Assembly: GCF_014898815.1 (NCBI RefSeq)
Contig: NW_026515438.1
Span: 124,001-188,000 of the forward strand
DNA from: Panonychus citri
Lineage: Eukaryota; Arthropoda; Arachnida; Trombidiformes; Tetranychidae
Reading direction: 5' to 3'
Length of the DNA stretch: 64,000 bases
Shown here: positions 42,493-57,000 of the stretch, in pieces
Position numbering within the stretch: the stretch's first letter is position 1
Layout of the letters: each line of letters opens with the position of its first letter
Program-made: the position numbers and the translations under genes
Notes under the pieces: model-generated
What the model saw: only the letters and a program-made list of their open reading frames with translations
What the model was told of the DNA's origin: nothing
Database searches by the model: none

Positions 42493-45400
42493 TCAAAAAT
42501 TTTGGTCTGAATTTAATTTAGCTCTAATTGTTGAAGCTCTTTTAACTGTTGCCTCCTTTGATGGGCTATAATTAAGCATCGGCGATGATGCCGAAGTTAA
42601 TGATGAAGGTCTACCGACACCATTGAGTAAACACGTTGATGCCGATGAAGATGGATTAAGATTTGATATCCTAAAGTGATCGGCGGTCACATAAGGATTA
42701 CAGCTTTTCAGCTCATTTGAATTGTGTGATGTGAACAATTTAAGACTTAATTTTGAATTATCTCCTTCCATTAACGAGGCTCGTCTCATGATTGTGTAGG
42801 TCACTAGAGTACCAATTAAAGTGCCCACAATCAAAGCGATACAAGTGAACAGGATTAGAAGACCAGTTGACCAACCGCCGATATTTGGATTACCAGGTTG
42901 ATTATAATTGTTTGTTTCATCAAATAGAGATGACGATGGACCAACAGCTGATATAAAACCACCTAAACGATACGAAGATGATGATGATGAATCTTCATCG
43001 CCGATGTTTCCAATTCCTTCAATGGTTCCTTTTCCTGATGAGCTTAAATCGTTATTATCGATTATCGGATCAGATGAATAATCATCTCCAACTGAATTTA
43101 GACCTTTGTTATTGTTGTTAATCGATGTTAATGTACAGGGTATTCTTTCCTCTTCTGAACCTTCACATTTCTCTTTTTGGTTACATGTTCGAACTCGTAT
43201 TCTTTCACCGTTTATACAATTTGACCATTTAGACCAAGATGACCAGCCGATACAATCGATTTTGGTATCACAAACTCTTTTCAGGTAAATTGACCCTGTG
43301 TACATGAATTGAACTCCTTTGCCACATTTAACTGAACATTCGGACCAATTTAATGGGACAGTTCGCTCCTCTCGACGTGAAGCTAATGTAAGATCAGTTT
43401 CTTCGGGTAAATTAAAGGCTTTACAAGTGAATCTTAATCGTTCCTCTATTGATTCACTTCCGTCAAGTGTAAAATTAACTCGATACCAGGGTGTCTCATA
43501 GGTTCGACGAACTTCTTTACAAGGTTCAGTGTTACAGAGTCTCCATTCCATATCACATCCTCGGCAACGATTTACACGAGGCGAAGGGTCTGAGCAAATA
43601 CGTCGACGAATCTGAACACCACCGCCACATTTAACTGGACATTCCTCCCATTCAGCGAAGGTCCCCAACCATTATCTCCATCATCGTCCACACCATCAGA
43701 TAAACTGGATGAGGTTGTAGTTGTTGTTGTCGAGGTGGTGGTGGTTGTGGTGGTACATGGAGGATTATCTAAACATTGAATCTTTTCAAACGAAGCTCCA
43801 ACACAATTTGACCCACCATGTTCGGGTGTTGGATTGGTACAGCTTCTAGAGCGAGTTTTGGTTCCCTCGGAGCCACAAGGAGTTGTACATGGTGTCCATT
43901 CAGACCATAATGTCCATCCACCATGAACGGTACAATTGGAAACTTCAATCTCTTCTGGATCATTACAACCCAAAGAAAGGCAACTTCGTGAACGGCATAA
44001 ACACTCAGATGAACTGTTTCCATTGACATTTAATCTTGAACAATATCGCCAGTCAGACCAAGGTGACCAGTCTACCACTTTTGACCTTTCACCACAAGTA
44101 ACATCTTCATTTTGTAACCAAATGTCATTTAAATTTGCTCCCAAATCATTAAATCGCCCGCAAATCCCATCAACTTTATTCCAGGCACAATAAGGATCAC
44201 CTGAATTCAAACAGGTTGATTTAGTTTTAAATTCATTACAATTTGACATGGAAACTTTTCTCAGTGATTTAATTGTTCCCAAATAAATTGAGTGTGCAAG
44301 AGGAACCATGGACATAGAAATCACCGAATCATTAACAGGTAACAACAAATCCCATTCAGAAACGAAACAAGCTCGAGACGATCCAGGCCAAACGGTATAA
44401 CGACGTAATCGATTTCCATTGGTTAGAACAAACAAAGCAGTCACCTGAGAATAATGTAACGTTCGTATTGAATCAACGACGATTCGAGTTAACTTGGCCT
44501 TCTCAATTAAAAGCGGTCGACCCTCGGGTGTACCAACTGAACGATCCATCAACTGGTATTTAGCCTGGTTTCGGATTTGATCCGTTTTTCCAGAATTGGG
44601 GCTACATGAAAATTGTGAGGCGATGTCCTTATTATATTCAGGCTTATACATGGACCCTGGTGTGTCTTGGTGCTTGAATGGCCCTTGAAATGCATTTTCA
44701 ACGGAGGAAATTGTAAAGGCACAAATAGCGGAACCATGGATACTATTCCTGTTTACAGACAAGAGAAGGGAAAAAAAGTTATAACCAAAAAATAGCATAA
44801 AATTAGTGAACAATTAAAAATTTATTTCTTATTATTAACTGGAAAATGAAGCCAGAAATTGCATATCAAGCTTATCCATTTATTATAAGGTCAAAGGGAA
44901 AGTTAATTGTTCAAGTTTTGCCTTTGTAATAATCAGTTAATTGCTGTTGGATCATTATGGTAACGGAAATGTTTGCATTTGAGCAAAAAAAACTGCAATT
45001 TGATTATTTTTATTATCCTAATTATTTTTTATGCAGTGTTTGCAATTAAAAAAGGAAGTAGTTTAACAATTTATTAACTGTTAGTATGCAAATTGTTAGT
45101 TAATTGCAATTAGTGTACTTTTGTAACATTTTGTTATTATTAAAATGGTATCTTGTTTGTGTCAATTTGATTTACTTAAAGTAAATTTTGTGTGTTAGTG
45201 ATTAAGTTTTTTGGTTAACTTTTTCCATGTTGATTGATTATTTTTTGATTGAAAATTTCAGGTTAATTTAATAATGTTAATGCTAATTGTTGTTAACTGA
45301 TTACAAATTTGGGAAGCCCTAAAGTTAATAACAATCAAACGTTAATCATTAACTTTTACTTGTTGACGATGATCAGTTTGTTGTCATAAATGAGGAAAAC

Positions 45401-48400
45401 AAAATATTAATAACAATCAACCAGTTTAACTTTTTCAATTGAATTGATTAGTTAATCAAATTTAATAGAGGAGAGAGTAAGTTGACAGTTAATGATATAC
45501 AATTTACTATGATGAAAATTAAGAAAAAGTGAAAAAGTTTCACATTTTCTTATGCATATGAATGAAAATCATCATGAGATAATCATCATCATCATGAACA
45601 TGCAAATATTTTTAGGAGATTTTAATGAAATTTGTTTGGAAACTTTTGTCATTGACAAATTGATGATATTAAATTAGAAGAGAAATCTTTTTTTCACTTT
45701 AATTGTAAAGTTTTAACAATAAGAAAAAAATAACAATGAGAAAATTCATCAACAGGTATTAATGAACTTTTCTTAGTCACGGTTTCACCATTGGATTATT
45801 AGCATCACAAGAAAGGTGAGATAGAGATGAAGAAGATGATGAGAGAGTAAAGTTTGATGACTGATCATCTTCCACATAAGAGAGTAGATAAATTTAAAAG
45901 AGAGAGAGAGGAACCTTAAAAGCTCATCAAGAGAGAGAGAGAGAGAGTTATCATCTTCATCTTCGTTTTCATATTTATCATCTTCATAATAATGATAAAT
46001 ATAAAAGGTAAACAGGCTTCAAATGGCCTTTGGAGTCTTTATCATCTTCTCACTCAAGTTGTTTTCTTCTTCTCATCCTGCTTAACATCATCTTCATCTT
46101 CATATTTATCCCCCTGTTTAGCCTACGACTAAATAACAACAACACTTATCAATCAATAGAATGAGAAGAAGAAAAAAATGATGATGATGACAGATAAATG
46201 GACAGAATAAAAGTAAAGTGGGAAAAAGAGCATCAATAAATGATTAAGAACAAGGTGGAAAACAATTAGTTCCAATATGAATTCAGGGGAACACCAAAGA
46301 AAAGAAAAATTTAGTTTTCTATTGTCAACGAATTAATAATAATCTAATGATAGCATTGAATTAAAAAGTATTCATCATCCAGAAGATGAGAGAGAGCCTA
46401 GTTTTCTTATACTCTATCATCAGCAACAGGTAGTTATTGAAATGGTTTCATCCTCATCACTTTTTGTTCACATTCACAATTATAACATGATGACCATTTC
46501 GTTAAGGGGCCAACAAGGCCCACTGTAAATTCAACTGTCCATCTGATGACCACTGACAACATGCACTTTATATCTACATAAACCTGTAATTTATATCTCA
46601 ATCTAACTTGAATACAGGGTGTTCCAGGTTTGTTATTAAAAGCATCAAATCGGGAGATACCTTTAATCAAGTATCACAATTCAAGGAGAGGCCCAATTAC
46701 AATGAACTTTAGCCTGTCCTTGGCTTAACTTAATATCTTAATCTTAATCACTAAAAAAAATCATAACAAAAAAAAACTTAAGGTAACGATTTAGTTTAAA
46801 CAATAAGGTAAACGTTGATTACTGTTGATTATTGATGAAATAATTCAATGTAAATTGTATTATTATTGTTATTGATTAGTATTAACCTTAAACTGACAAT
46901 TTATTGATTCGATTTGATTTGTTTTTTTTGTGGTTAAATTTCTTGATTGTAATTTAAAATAATCTAGATTAGGAATCAATATTGAACCTCATTTTTTTTA
47001 ATAGTATCCAACAAGGTTACACAATGAGGTAAAATAATCAATCAATTACTTTCAACACACCAGCGATACTTAAATAACCTTGGCAATTAACCTTTAGCAT
47101 TACAATTAAAGGTGGAAAACAAGAAACAATCAATTGTTAGTTTAGAATTGGAAATGTTTTTAATTAACTTACTCTGGAGTTGAGAAAACACCATAAATTG
47201 TACCATTGGTATAAAAGGCTGATTGAATTTCATCATAATAGAATGGAAATTGACCTGGAAGTGAACAGTTCAATCTCGTCTTTACGAATGTGGTCAAATA
47301 GCGTCCGGATGATCTTCGTTCACCTTTATCACCGATACACAATCGGCCGATTCTTGAGTAAATCGTTTTACCACAATTCATGTATTCAATTGCTGATTCA
47401 CGAAAAATAAAGTAAACAAAATCATCTCGTTCAAACGAAGTGATAAATGAAGCATCATGATTAATGAATCGAGTATCGGCTGCTATGGTTCGTGCCCATT
47501 TCGTTGATGATTTTGAAGGTCGAGATCGTAGAACTGCATTATCATGACCTTGAGAATCCATTGGCCCAAAGTAAAAATAAATACCTAAAGAGAGAATCAA
47601 TAACAATTAACAATTAGATTAAAATCCCAATATAATATCAAGTTAATTGTAACAAATACTCAGCAAAAATCAAAGGCAATTGATTTACACTAAATCATCA
47701 ATCTATTGACCTAATAATTTGTCTGATTATATTTCTTAAAATCCAATAAAACTTTCACTTTGACCCAGTAAACAATTAGTAAATTGTTTTAGAGGTGAAA
47801 ACAAAACAATTAAAATATTAAATCCTTTTCGGATTAAGATCATTTTTCATTTTTCTTAATCAACATTTTCGCTTTGTCTTTAATCAAATTGATCTGATCT
47901 TTAAATGATTAAACAATGAATGGAAATTGATTGATTTAGTAGTGGTAGCGATCAAGATTACAAATGATTAAGCCCAATTGATCACAATTTACTCAATATA
48001 ATCAATAATTACACATTGATTTAGTTAGTGAAAAATATATTATTAATAATATCATTGGGTGTTAACAATAACAATCAAGGTGGAGATGAAATTGTAATAA
48101 TCATTTTCAATTGTAATGAATGGGAAGAAAATGAAAAATTAAATTGCAAATCAATTGATTGCATATCAATGGCAATTGTACAATTACAATTTTCGAGGGA
48201 AAATGTTTACAACAATTACTAAATTGTTAATAGTTATTGTAATAATATATAAATAAATTTGCTATGATTGTTGATATGATGGTGAAGCAAAAATTTGATT
48301 GAAATTTATTTTCAGGCTCATCTCAGGTAATAATCATCGTTATCATCATCATTTGATCATGATTTTTGATTAAATTGTTGTTAAACTATCATCACAATGA

Positions 48401-51400
48401 TTAACAATCAGTAAGTAACAAATATTTCCGGGTTTAATATATGTTATCATTATGATTTTCATTTGAAATTGTTGACAAATAAACAACAACAAGTTAATGT
48501 ACTTCCGTTGATAATCATTACCAATGGATGAAAATGAATCACAAACCGTTAGGATGAAAAGATGAAGATAAAAAAATCATCATTTTGTATTAACAATCAA
48601 CAGAGCATAACATTAATTGTATGCTCCCAATTGAATGAATTTAAACAACAACAACAACAACAGTGATGATGATCAACAAAATTATCATCAACATAATAAT
48701 AGTCATCATGATGATGATTATAATCATGAGAAAATGAGAAACTGATTTTTTTTCCTAATGTCAATTCATATACACTTTTTGTAACCATTAAAATCAATTG
48801 ATGATGATAAATATTAGACGATGATGAAGATAAAGTTTTCTCTTGGAAATTGTTTATGGTCACTTTGTGGTCAACAAGATGAAACAAAATAATAACAATG
48901 ATTAAGATGATGATGTCGAAGACGAAGAAAAAAATAATTCAATCAATTTCAACCTAATTTCTTATAACTGTTCACCCAATTTCAGTTAATCTATTAAGGT
49001 AAAGAGGGAGAAAAAAAGTTAAACTCAATCAGTTTAATGTGCTAATCATCAATACAACAAGTGGATAAAAAAAAGTTTGACCAAACAAAGTAAAACTGGA
49101 CATTACAATCAACGAATCAAACTAATTGCAATTGTGTTTTTTGTGTTCAGTTGAAAAAAAAACATCATTTCTGTTTCCTTGAGAAAACAAAATCGATTAA
49201 CAATTGAGGGAATTGTGTGATTGTAATAATCTTTTCCAGGTAATAATAAGTTGAAATTGTTACAATTAAAGCGAAATCATCATGATTGATCACAATTTGA
49301 TTAAAACATCACAAAGTTAATAATCAAAATTAACACTTTCTATCAGGTAGCAATTTGAAATGAGAAATCATTTGAAAATCAACATCATCCCAATGATCAT
49401 ATTTCATCTTCATCTTATAAGGTAACAACTCACAACGAAAAAGGGATGCTAAAGGATGAAGCATCTTTCTAATCCTCCTATCATCTTCATCTTCATCCTC
49501 ATCTTTGTCTTCATCATCCTACATCATAAATTTTGGGAAAAAGTTGATCCACCCGAAGATGAAAACAAAAAATCAATGCTAAGCAAACGTTTCAAATGTA
49601 ATAAATTTTCAACCCTAAAGGCAAATAAACAGGTAAAAAAAAGGCAAAGGTAACACATTAGCTAATATAAATCATTATTTGTCTCTGTTAACAATTAATG
49701 ATCATCGTGATGATTAAGGATTTATAATCTTTCAATGGTAAACCTAATAAATAAATCAATGCAACTCAGATAATCCCAGCAATTAGCAAATCATTGTGGA
49801 TACAATTATGATCAGTTCATGTTGATACCTGATGCCAATATATTACAACATTAGGTTTATCAATTAAACCAATTGGTTAAAATTAACTTGATGATAATCA
49901 TCAGGCTGACAATTAAAATTACTCTTATATAATTAATAGTTGCAATCAAAGTTTAAAAATACATAATAATCAACTTTCAAAATCAATTTGACAAATATTA
50001 GCAGTTGATTGCTGCTAATTTTTTAAACGGTCATTTTTTTTTAATTACATCAATCAACACAAATTAAATTGCAAACAGCAATTGACAGCAATCAAGATAA
50101 TCAATTGCAATTATAATAACCATTAATTGATCTTCTCTGCAGCAATTAAACAATCTCATAGTGATAATAATTAAGTGATAGATTTAAGATTAGTGATTAA
50201 AAACAAAAAGTATTAATCTGATAATCAAAATTAATTAAAATCAAAAGTTGACCTCAAGAGGGACTAACAATTGATTAAGGTAAGAAAAGTTTTGATTGTT
50301 GTACAACTAATTTAATCTGATTTGTAACTTAATTTAGTTGATTAATTGTCAAATATTTTCCTTGTTTTTTTTTGTTTACAACTAATCCAATTGATTAACA
50401 ATAGCAGAAAAAAAATGTTGATTGTAAAAAATTAATAAATTGTGAATAGTTGACAGGTTATGATACTGAGATATTGAAAAAAAACTTTCATTATCCCAAT
50501 GATTAAACTTTAAATTGTTGACCTGGTTAATGTATTGATATGTTGACCAATTGATTGTTATCATTATGAATAATTTCATTGTCTGACCATTGAAATTGTC
50601 CATATGATTACAATTGATTACCTGAGAGATAAACCAGTAGTTACAATGGTCAACAATTACTAAAGTGTATCAATTTAATGGTCATTTTAAGAGACGGAAC
50701 TGCGAGAGAGAGAGAGAGAGAGATTAAAAAAAGTATATATAAAATTCAAGATGATTATTTATCATTAACCGATTCATCGATCCGTAGGAATGACCTGCAA
50801 AGGAACAACGTTCAACAATCAAGGTACAATTAGTTTATAAATTTAGTTGTTATAAACACAGTTCTCAAGGGGAGATACAACTGAACCAGATTAATTCAAA
50901 GCCCAGGTAACGGATTATAAAATAGGTTGATAATAATACAATAGTGAATACGATTTTCCCAAGAAAATGAGTATCAAGTAATTGCTCACAATTTATTAGT
51001 ATAGATGAGTGATGATTATGATTATCGATAAAATGAAAACTTGACAATTACCCGAATTGATAATTGTGCAGTTAATCGTCATCATCATCATCATCATGAT
51101 AATTGTCATGATAAATAGGAAGTGATATGTAAAAACTAATGAATATCAAGGTAATAGAAAAACTTGAATCATTTACAATTTGTTATTTTTGGCTTTTTTA
51201 AAACTTGTTGATAGTTTTCACCAGGTAAATATGATTGATAGACTTCAACCCTGAATTTTGATCATGATTGTTGATTACCAGCAATTCATATCTTATTTCA
51301 ATAATAATAATAAGATAATTTTGACTATTAATTGTTCAATTCAATCTTCAATTTAGATAAGCACAACTTTTCAATGGATGTTTATTATTTTTGATGGGAA

Positions 51401-54092
51401 TAAATTGTTACCTCTAAATTGATATTATATCCAAGGTTATGATAGCTGAATAGAAGTTTTTTTCTTGATTGGGCATTGGCTATTAATTACTCTGATCAAC
51501 GATCTATAACATCGGAAACTGACCATATAATTGAGGAAAAAATAACTGACCAACAACATGACATTCACAAGGTTTAACTAATAAATATTATGAGGTAAAC
51601 AAGATGAGGCCAGAATTAGATCATCAACTCGATCAGAAAACTATCAAATCTTTCAAGTGTTTAAATCTCACTTAAAGTTAATGTTTAACATTCAACTGAC
51701 CATTGGTCAGATGTTGTTTCTCCTCTTTTAACGAAAGGCTTTGATATGTTAGGTAAAAATATCGATATAAAGTCAAGTTTTGTTGTCAAAATCAATGCGA
51801 GTTTTCAAACTCGACTCAACAATCAAATGACCACTACGATTAACGAGTTACAATCAACTGCATATATGATTAGATTCAATCTTGATTATTTCGTTAATTG
51901 TTTGCTAATCAACTGAGTGATCAGTTAATAGCAATTGAAATTGTCAAGTAACTGTTAACTACTTTGTACTTTCATTGGTTAACCGGCTTGATTTATCAAG
52001 TTTTTTTGCTGGCAAACTTTTTCTTAAAGTTAATCAACAAATTGTTAACAATCAATTGACAACCACTAATCTAAATAAACTATCAGTGAAATTTAAGGTC
52101 AATTAAATAGTTAATTTAAATTGCTCCTTGATGATGAACCTTTTCTTTGAACCTTTGATCAAATTGCTAATGAATCAAAGTGAATCAAGATGATTAAAAA
52201 TAGTACAACAATTAAACCAATTCAATCTATAAGATCACATTCTAAATCACAATTAAGATTGTTGCTTATTCCATATACAATGTATGAGTAATTACAAATG
52301 AATCAACAATTATTCTGAATCTTAATTGAAAAAACTTCCACTAGGAACTTAAATTATCAATAGATTAGTTGATTTGTTCACTAAAATCAAATGTTACTCG
52401 TTATTTTTAATTGTCGTTCAGTTATTTAGAAATTAACATGTTCAATTTAGTAACAATTAAAAGAACCAATTAATTAGCTACTTAAATTATCACCATTAAT
52501 AAGTGAGAAACTATTGATAGTTTGATTTCTGGTGAGAGCTCATGATTAATCATTTTCTTGGCTCATCTTTAATTATCATTATCAAGTAAATCACGTTCGT
52601 TAATTGTTACAAATGTATAAATATAAAAAGCGATTATTTAAATTGTGGTGAAATTGAAAGGAGTAAAGTGGTTAAATGTTTGTAAATTGCATTTAATTAA
52701 CTAATTATTATCATCACTATTTAAGAAATCAAAGTGAAAAGTGAATCTTTGAAATGATTAACTAACCAAATCAGTCAAACAGTAGTAACAGTTTACTAAT
52801 CATGATTAAAAGTAATTGGTGATAATGATGATGAAAGATAATCATGATTTAAATAATGATTATTATCTGATGATAAAAGTTGATTTCTCTTAAATTGTTT
52901 AACTGTTAAAGTGATTTAACAATCAACCAGTTTTAAGATTGGGAAAAACGTCACAACCAAAAATCATTGGCTAACCAAAATGTGAACACTTTAATTGTAA
53001 CAATTAAGCCGAGTAGGTAGTTTGAAAATGGTAAACAATTTACACTAATAATTATATTTCAACAACAATCAAAGATGATTTAAAAACAACAATTGAAAGT
53101 TTAAACAAATGAATTGAACATTTTTTTTTCTGAGTAATTCAATTGAGAATCTGAATGAACTTTTCAATTCTGAAAATCTTTTTGTTTCCGTTTGATATTG
53201 AAAAGATTTCACAACTTACTGTAGCTCATCATCAATGATGATGATATACTCATCTTAACAATACCTCATCACTTTAATTGTTTTATCAAAATCAAGGACA
53301 ATTAAGATTATAATTGGTAAATTATAAATAAATTGTCTACAAAACAATAACCTTTATAAAGGGGAAACACTCATAAAGCAAGAAGAGCATGAAAACTTTC
53401 ATTGAATTACAATTATGATGATCAACAGAAAAAGTTAATTGTTACAAGTTGACTTGATAATTTGAGCAATTGTGAATGATGAATGATTAATGACTAATAT
53501 AAGATAATCATATTGGCTAATCAAGTTGCAATTAAAGGACCAGCAGCTAATTAAAAGCTCATTTTCATGATAATATTTCATTACATTGGAAACTTGAAAT
53601 TGTCAAAAATTTTCTGAATATTAATAAATCAATTCAAAGGAGTTTTATTAATTGAGTAGCTTTTAATTGTTATTAAATTAGCTAATTGTTGACTTACCTC
53701 GACTGGTGAACAGTGAAGTTGTATTCCATGAGGGATTGTAAGGACATTTGCCTGAGGCATCGTCTTCAGATTCGATAGAGTTTAAAGAATCAGATTTTCT
53801 CCATGAACAAACAGGTCGAAATGCGTTAGTACCACAAACAAATATATCGACGGAATCGTTAGATGATAATGAAGTTATCGTTGGTGATATTGTCGAGTTT
53901 GCATCAGCTGATATGATCGTCGATGATGATGTTATATTTTTCCCTAATAAAACTTTGACATAATTTCGACAAAGAGATTCCGATTGACCTTTCATGCGAC
54001 ATGTCGTGATTGCGTCTTTATTTGCAGGCCAACTGATGATATTTTCCGATGTTATGTTTAAGTGATTTGTTTCCAATCGGATAATAGTATCT
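42493..54092 (-). CDS. Sema5: Class-5 semaphorin (Sema domain, PSI, thrombospondin repeats, membrane helix), 5' partial, one-base frameshift
   Basis: Three - strand exons: 53698-54092, 47173-47584 and 42493-44748. The phases fit (2, 1 and 2 at the joints). The Sema domain is seen from RDTIIRLETN through NYVKVLL, DIFVCGTNAFRPVC, DASGKCPYNPSWN, DDFVYFIFRESAIEYMNCGK and LNCSLPGQFPFYYDEIQSAF. A PSI module follows (CNEFKTKSTCLNSGDPYCAW), then about five thrombospondin-1 repeats (WSPWSDW, GGWTLWSEWTPC, GTFAEWEEC, NWSECSVKCG, WSSWSKWSNC) with a Thr/Ser-rich linker after the second. One membrane helix (LLILFTCIALIVGTLIGTLV) and a tail ending AKLNSDQNF complete it. It is a guidance ligand/receptor acting through plexins and proteoglycans. 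A base is missing in the G run at 43663-43666, which splits the third repeat. The signal peptide and first Sema strands were not found. Confidence 0.93.
44749..47172. other. Semaphorin intron (2.4 kb)
   Basis: Non-coding between two verified exon edges. It holds A/G-rich tracts near 45890-45950 and an ACAGGGTGTTCC sequence at 46614-46625 of the kind seen at the ends of arthropod transposable elements. No extra exon is needed, since the flanking exons join in phase. Confidence 0.75.
47585..53697. other. Semaphorin intron (6.1 kb)
   Basis: AT-rich non-coding DNA bounded by a donor at 53697 and an acceptor at 47585-47586. A (GA)n tract lies at 50705-50722. No nested gene could be supported. Confidence 0.75.
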
Positions 54093-57000
54093 CTGTGAAA
54101 GATAATCAAATGAGTCGATTAGTAAATTGCTGTTTAATTGTAAACAATAGTGGAGATATTATTTTAAAATTTTCCAACAATCAACAAGAGGGACATTCGA
54201 TAATTCAATTGACAACTCAACTATCAACTAAATGAACACTTTAATTGTGATTATAAGAATCGTTAATGGTGATAAATCAACGACCTTTAAAAAGAGTTGG
54301 TAATCATTACAATCAAATCAAATTAATCAATTGTTTCCAACAAGTCTTTTTACAACAATTAAAGATTTCAATGTTTTCACTTAACAATTTACTATCAATT
54401 GCTATCAAACTTTGCATCAGGTAATCAATTTAGATTGTAGTTAATTGCCAGTGTTAACAATCAACTAATAGCTGTATTAAAATCAATTACGGACAATTAG
54501 TTAAATAAACAGCACTTGATTTAGAGATGATGATGTAGTTTTATTATCAATTTAGGACAATTAATTGACCAAACAATTAAGGGACAAAGGTACACATCTT
54601 TTTTAATTACTACAATTAAGAGACCCTATGAGATCAATAACCTGGTTAATTGCAACAATTAGCAGACACTAATTTAGATTATTAAATCAATATAAAAGTT
54701 TTCCATTAATTTTTAAACTATTAACATATTAATTGTAAATTGTTACTTAATTATTGCCGAAATGAGCAATTAATTATGATTAAAATCAGCGAGACAAAAA
54801 TCATTTAAAATCTTATCAATTAAATCAAATTTTCAGCATTAATTAGATTCGGTTGATAATATAAAATCAATGACAATTAAAAATAATCCTTTGATCAATA
54901 TAATTAACACTAGAATCCAACCAAATTAAACTAAGGATATTAATTGTCAACAATTTAGGTAGTGCAACTGAAAATTGACACATAACTTTAATTATTGATT
55001 ATTAATCAATCAGTTTGTTTTAATCATTTAAATTTTCACCAACGATAGAACAGTTTATGAGCATTCTAATGATATTAAATAATATTAAATCCGATAATTG
55101 CCATAAAATTAACAACTATTTTAAGACTAATTGTTGAAAATTAATGAAACCTTAATGCTCCCTCTATGGAGAAAACAATGTAAAGTGCTTCATAGGCAAC
55201 CATTATAAAGAGAAAAAATGATTTTTGATTTACTGATTATTTCTTCAAATTGAAATTATTAGAAAACTGATCAAGTTAATTACAATTTTTACATACCACC
55301 AGGTAGATGAAATTTCCATCTTTGATTTTCGATTTAAAAAATTTAAAAAAAAAATTTTCCTAAATTTAAACAACAAAACTTAATAAACAGTCCGTAAGAA
55401 TTAATTTAACTGATAATAATTTTCTTAATTACGATTTTTGGTAGCATCAAATTCTATAATTTTCTATTAATTATATTAATTGACGAATCATCAATTAATT
55501 AATAATCAACATTTAAACAATTTTCAGTAATTGTCAATTTAATATGACTTGATAATCAATTTGATAAACTTTAAATTGTCTTGATTTTGTATCGTCTTAA
55601 TTGTTGATTAAATTGTAACATCTTCCGTTTTCCTGTTTCCTGTTTAATTTTGTTATAACAAATACAATCAAACAATTAACTGTTATTTTAGTTGTAAAAC
55701 TTGTAACAATTAACAATTAGTAATTAAAGATTGAGTTGATTAAGAGGCAAAAAATTAAATGAAATTAAAAGTAACCACAAAATGTTTTTTTATATTAATA
55801 CAAGCAACTAATTTATTAATTATCAAGTTGACAATTTGATTGTTGTTGGTTGAAAAACTTTGATCAACAAGATTAACCTCAACAATTAATTATATTATAT
55901 CCTTTGATCACAATCAATAAAACTATAGGTTAATTAAACAATTGATTAACAGGTGATTGAAAAAGGTGAATTAATGATTAATTTAATAAGATTTAGTTAC
56001 CATATAAAAGCAATTTGAATAATTAAGTAAACAATTTAACTTTTAACAAGAAAATATTGATTAAACCCTGAAAGGCATAGACACACTCACACAATTAAGG
56101 ATTAATTTTCAAACAATTAAAGTTAATCAAAGATAAATGTTAATAATATATGTACAGTTAGTTGATTAGTTAGTTAATTAATTGGTTAATAATAAGGAAA
56201 AATAAATAAAACAATATAATTAAAAGTTGAAGAAACAAAAATTTAATCTAATTGTGAAATAAGAGACCAAAGTAATTAACTAAACACTCTGATTATAAGG
56301 TAATAATTCATTGGTTGATCACAATTAACTAAATTGTTGTTATTAGCATTAAAATACAATAAAGAAAAAGTTAATAGTTGATTAATATTGACGATAAATT
56401 GTAATCAAGATTACCGATTAAATCACAATTAATCGTAAATGGTTAATCAGTTAACTGGTCAAGTGAAAGGGCAAGTCTTGACCAATCGAGAAGCATTTTT
56501 ATTAATCGTTAAATTGTTTGAATCAATAATCGGGGATAATCAAGTTAACCACCAAATCGATAATAATAAATTGTTATTAAACTTTTTTCTTTATCTTAAC
56601 AAGTGATTAACAATCAAGAATAAGGTCGAGATATTGACACTTAACAACATTGATCAGAATCAGTAGTTAATTGTTGTTAAAATCAACTTGATCTAACTCC
56701 TACTTAATCATTTGGTTAACTTTTAACTTGATTGTGAACAATTTAAGGTTGAGATTGAAAATTATCATCACAATCAAGAAAACTTCAAGGTAACTTTTCA
56801 ATCAGAATTTTGATTTTTCTTGGTTACTTTCAAATTTCACCTAACAATCAACCAGAATAATTAACTCAATTGACATTGATAGTTAATTAAAAAACTTTTG
56901 ATTGAAATCATAATTTATTTTACCAAAACAAATGTTAACTTTTTAATAGTTAATTGTGATTCAATTTTAATTGTAATTAGTTTTAAATACTGTGAAAAAA

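Noticed and set aside
46434..46670. 78-codon open frame on the - strand in the semaphorin intron
   Set aside because: The flanking exons (47173-47584 and 42493-44748) join exactly in phase without it, and it shows no semaphorin motif.
49456..49653. 65-codon frame on the + strand starting with a hydrophobic helix
   Set aside because: Short, built from ATC-repeat DNA (phenylalanine/isoleucine codons), inside an intron of a - strand gene, with no recognisable domain.
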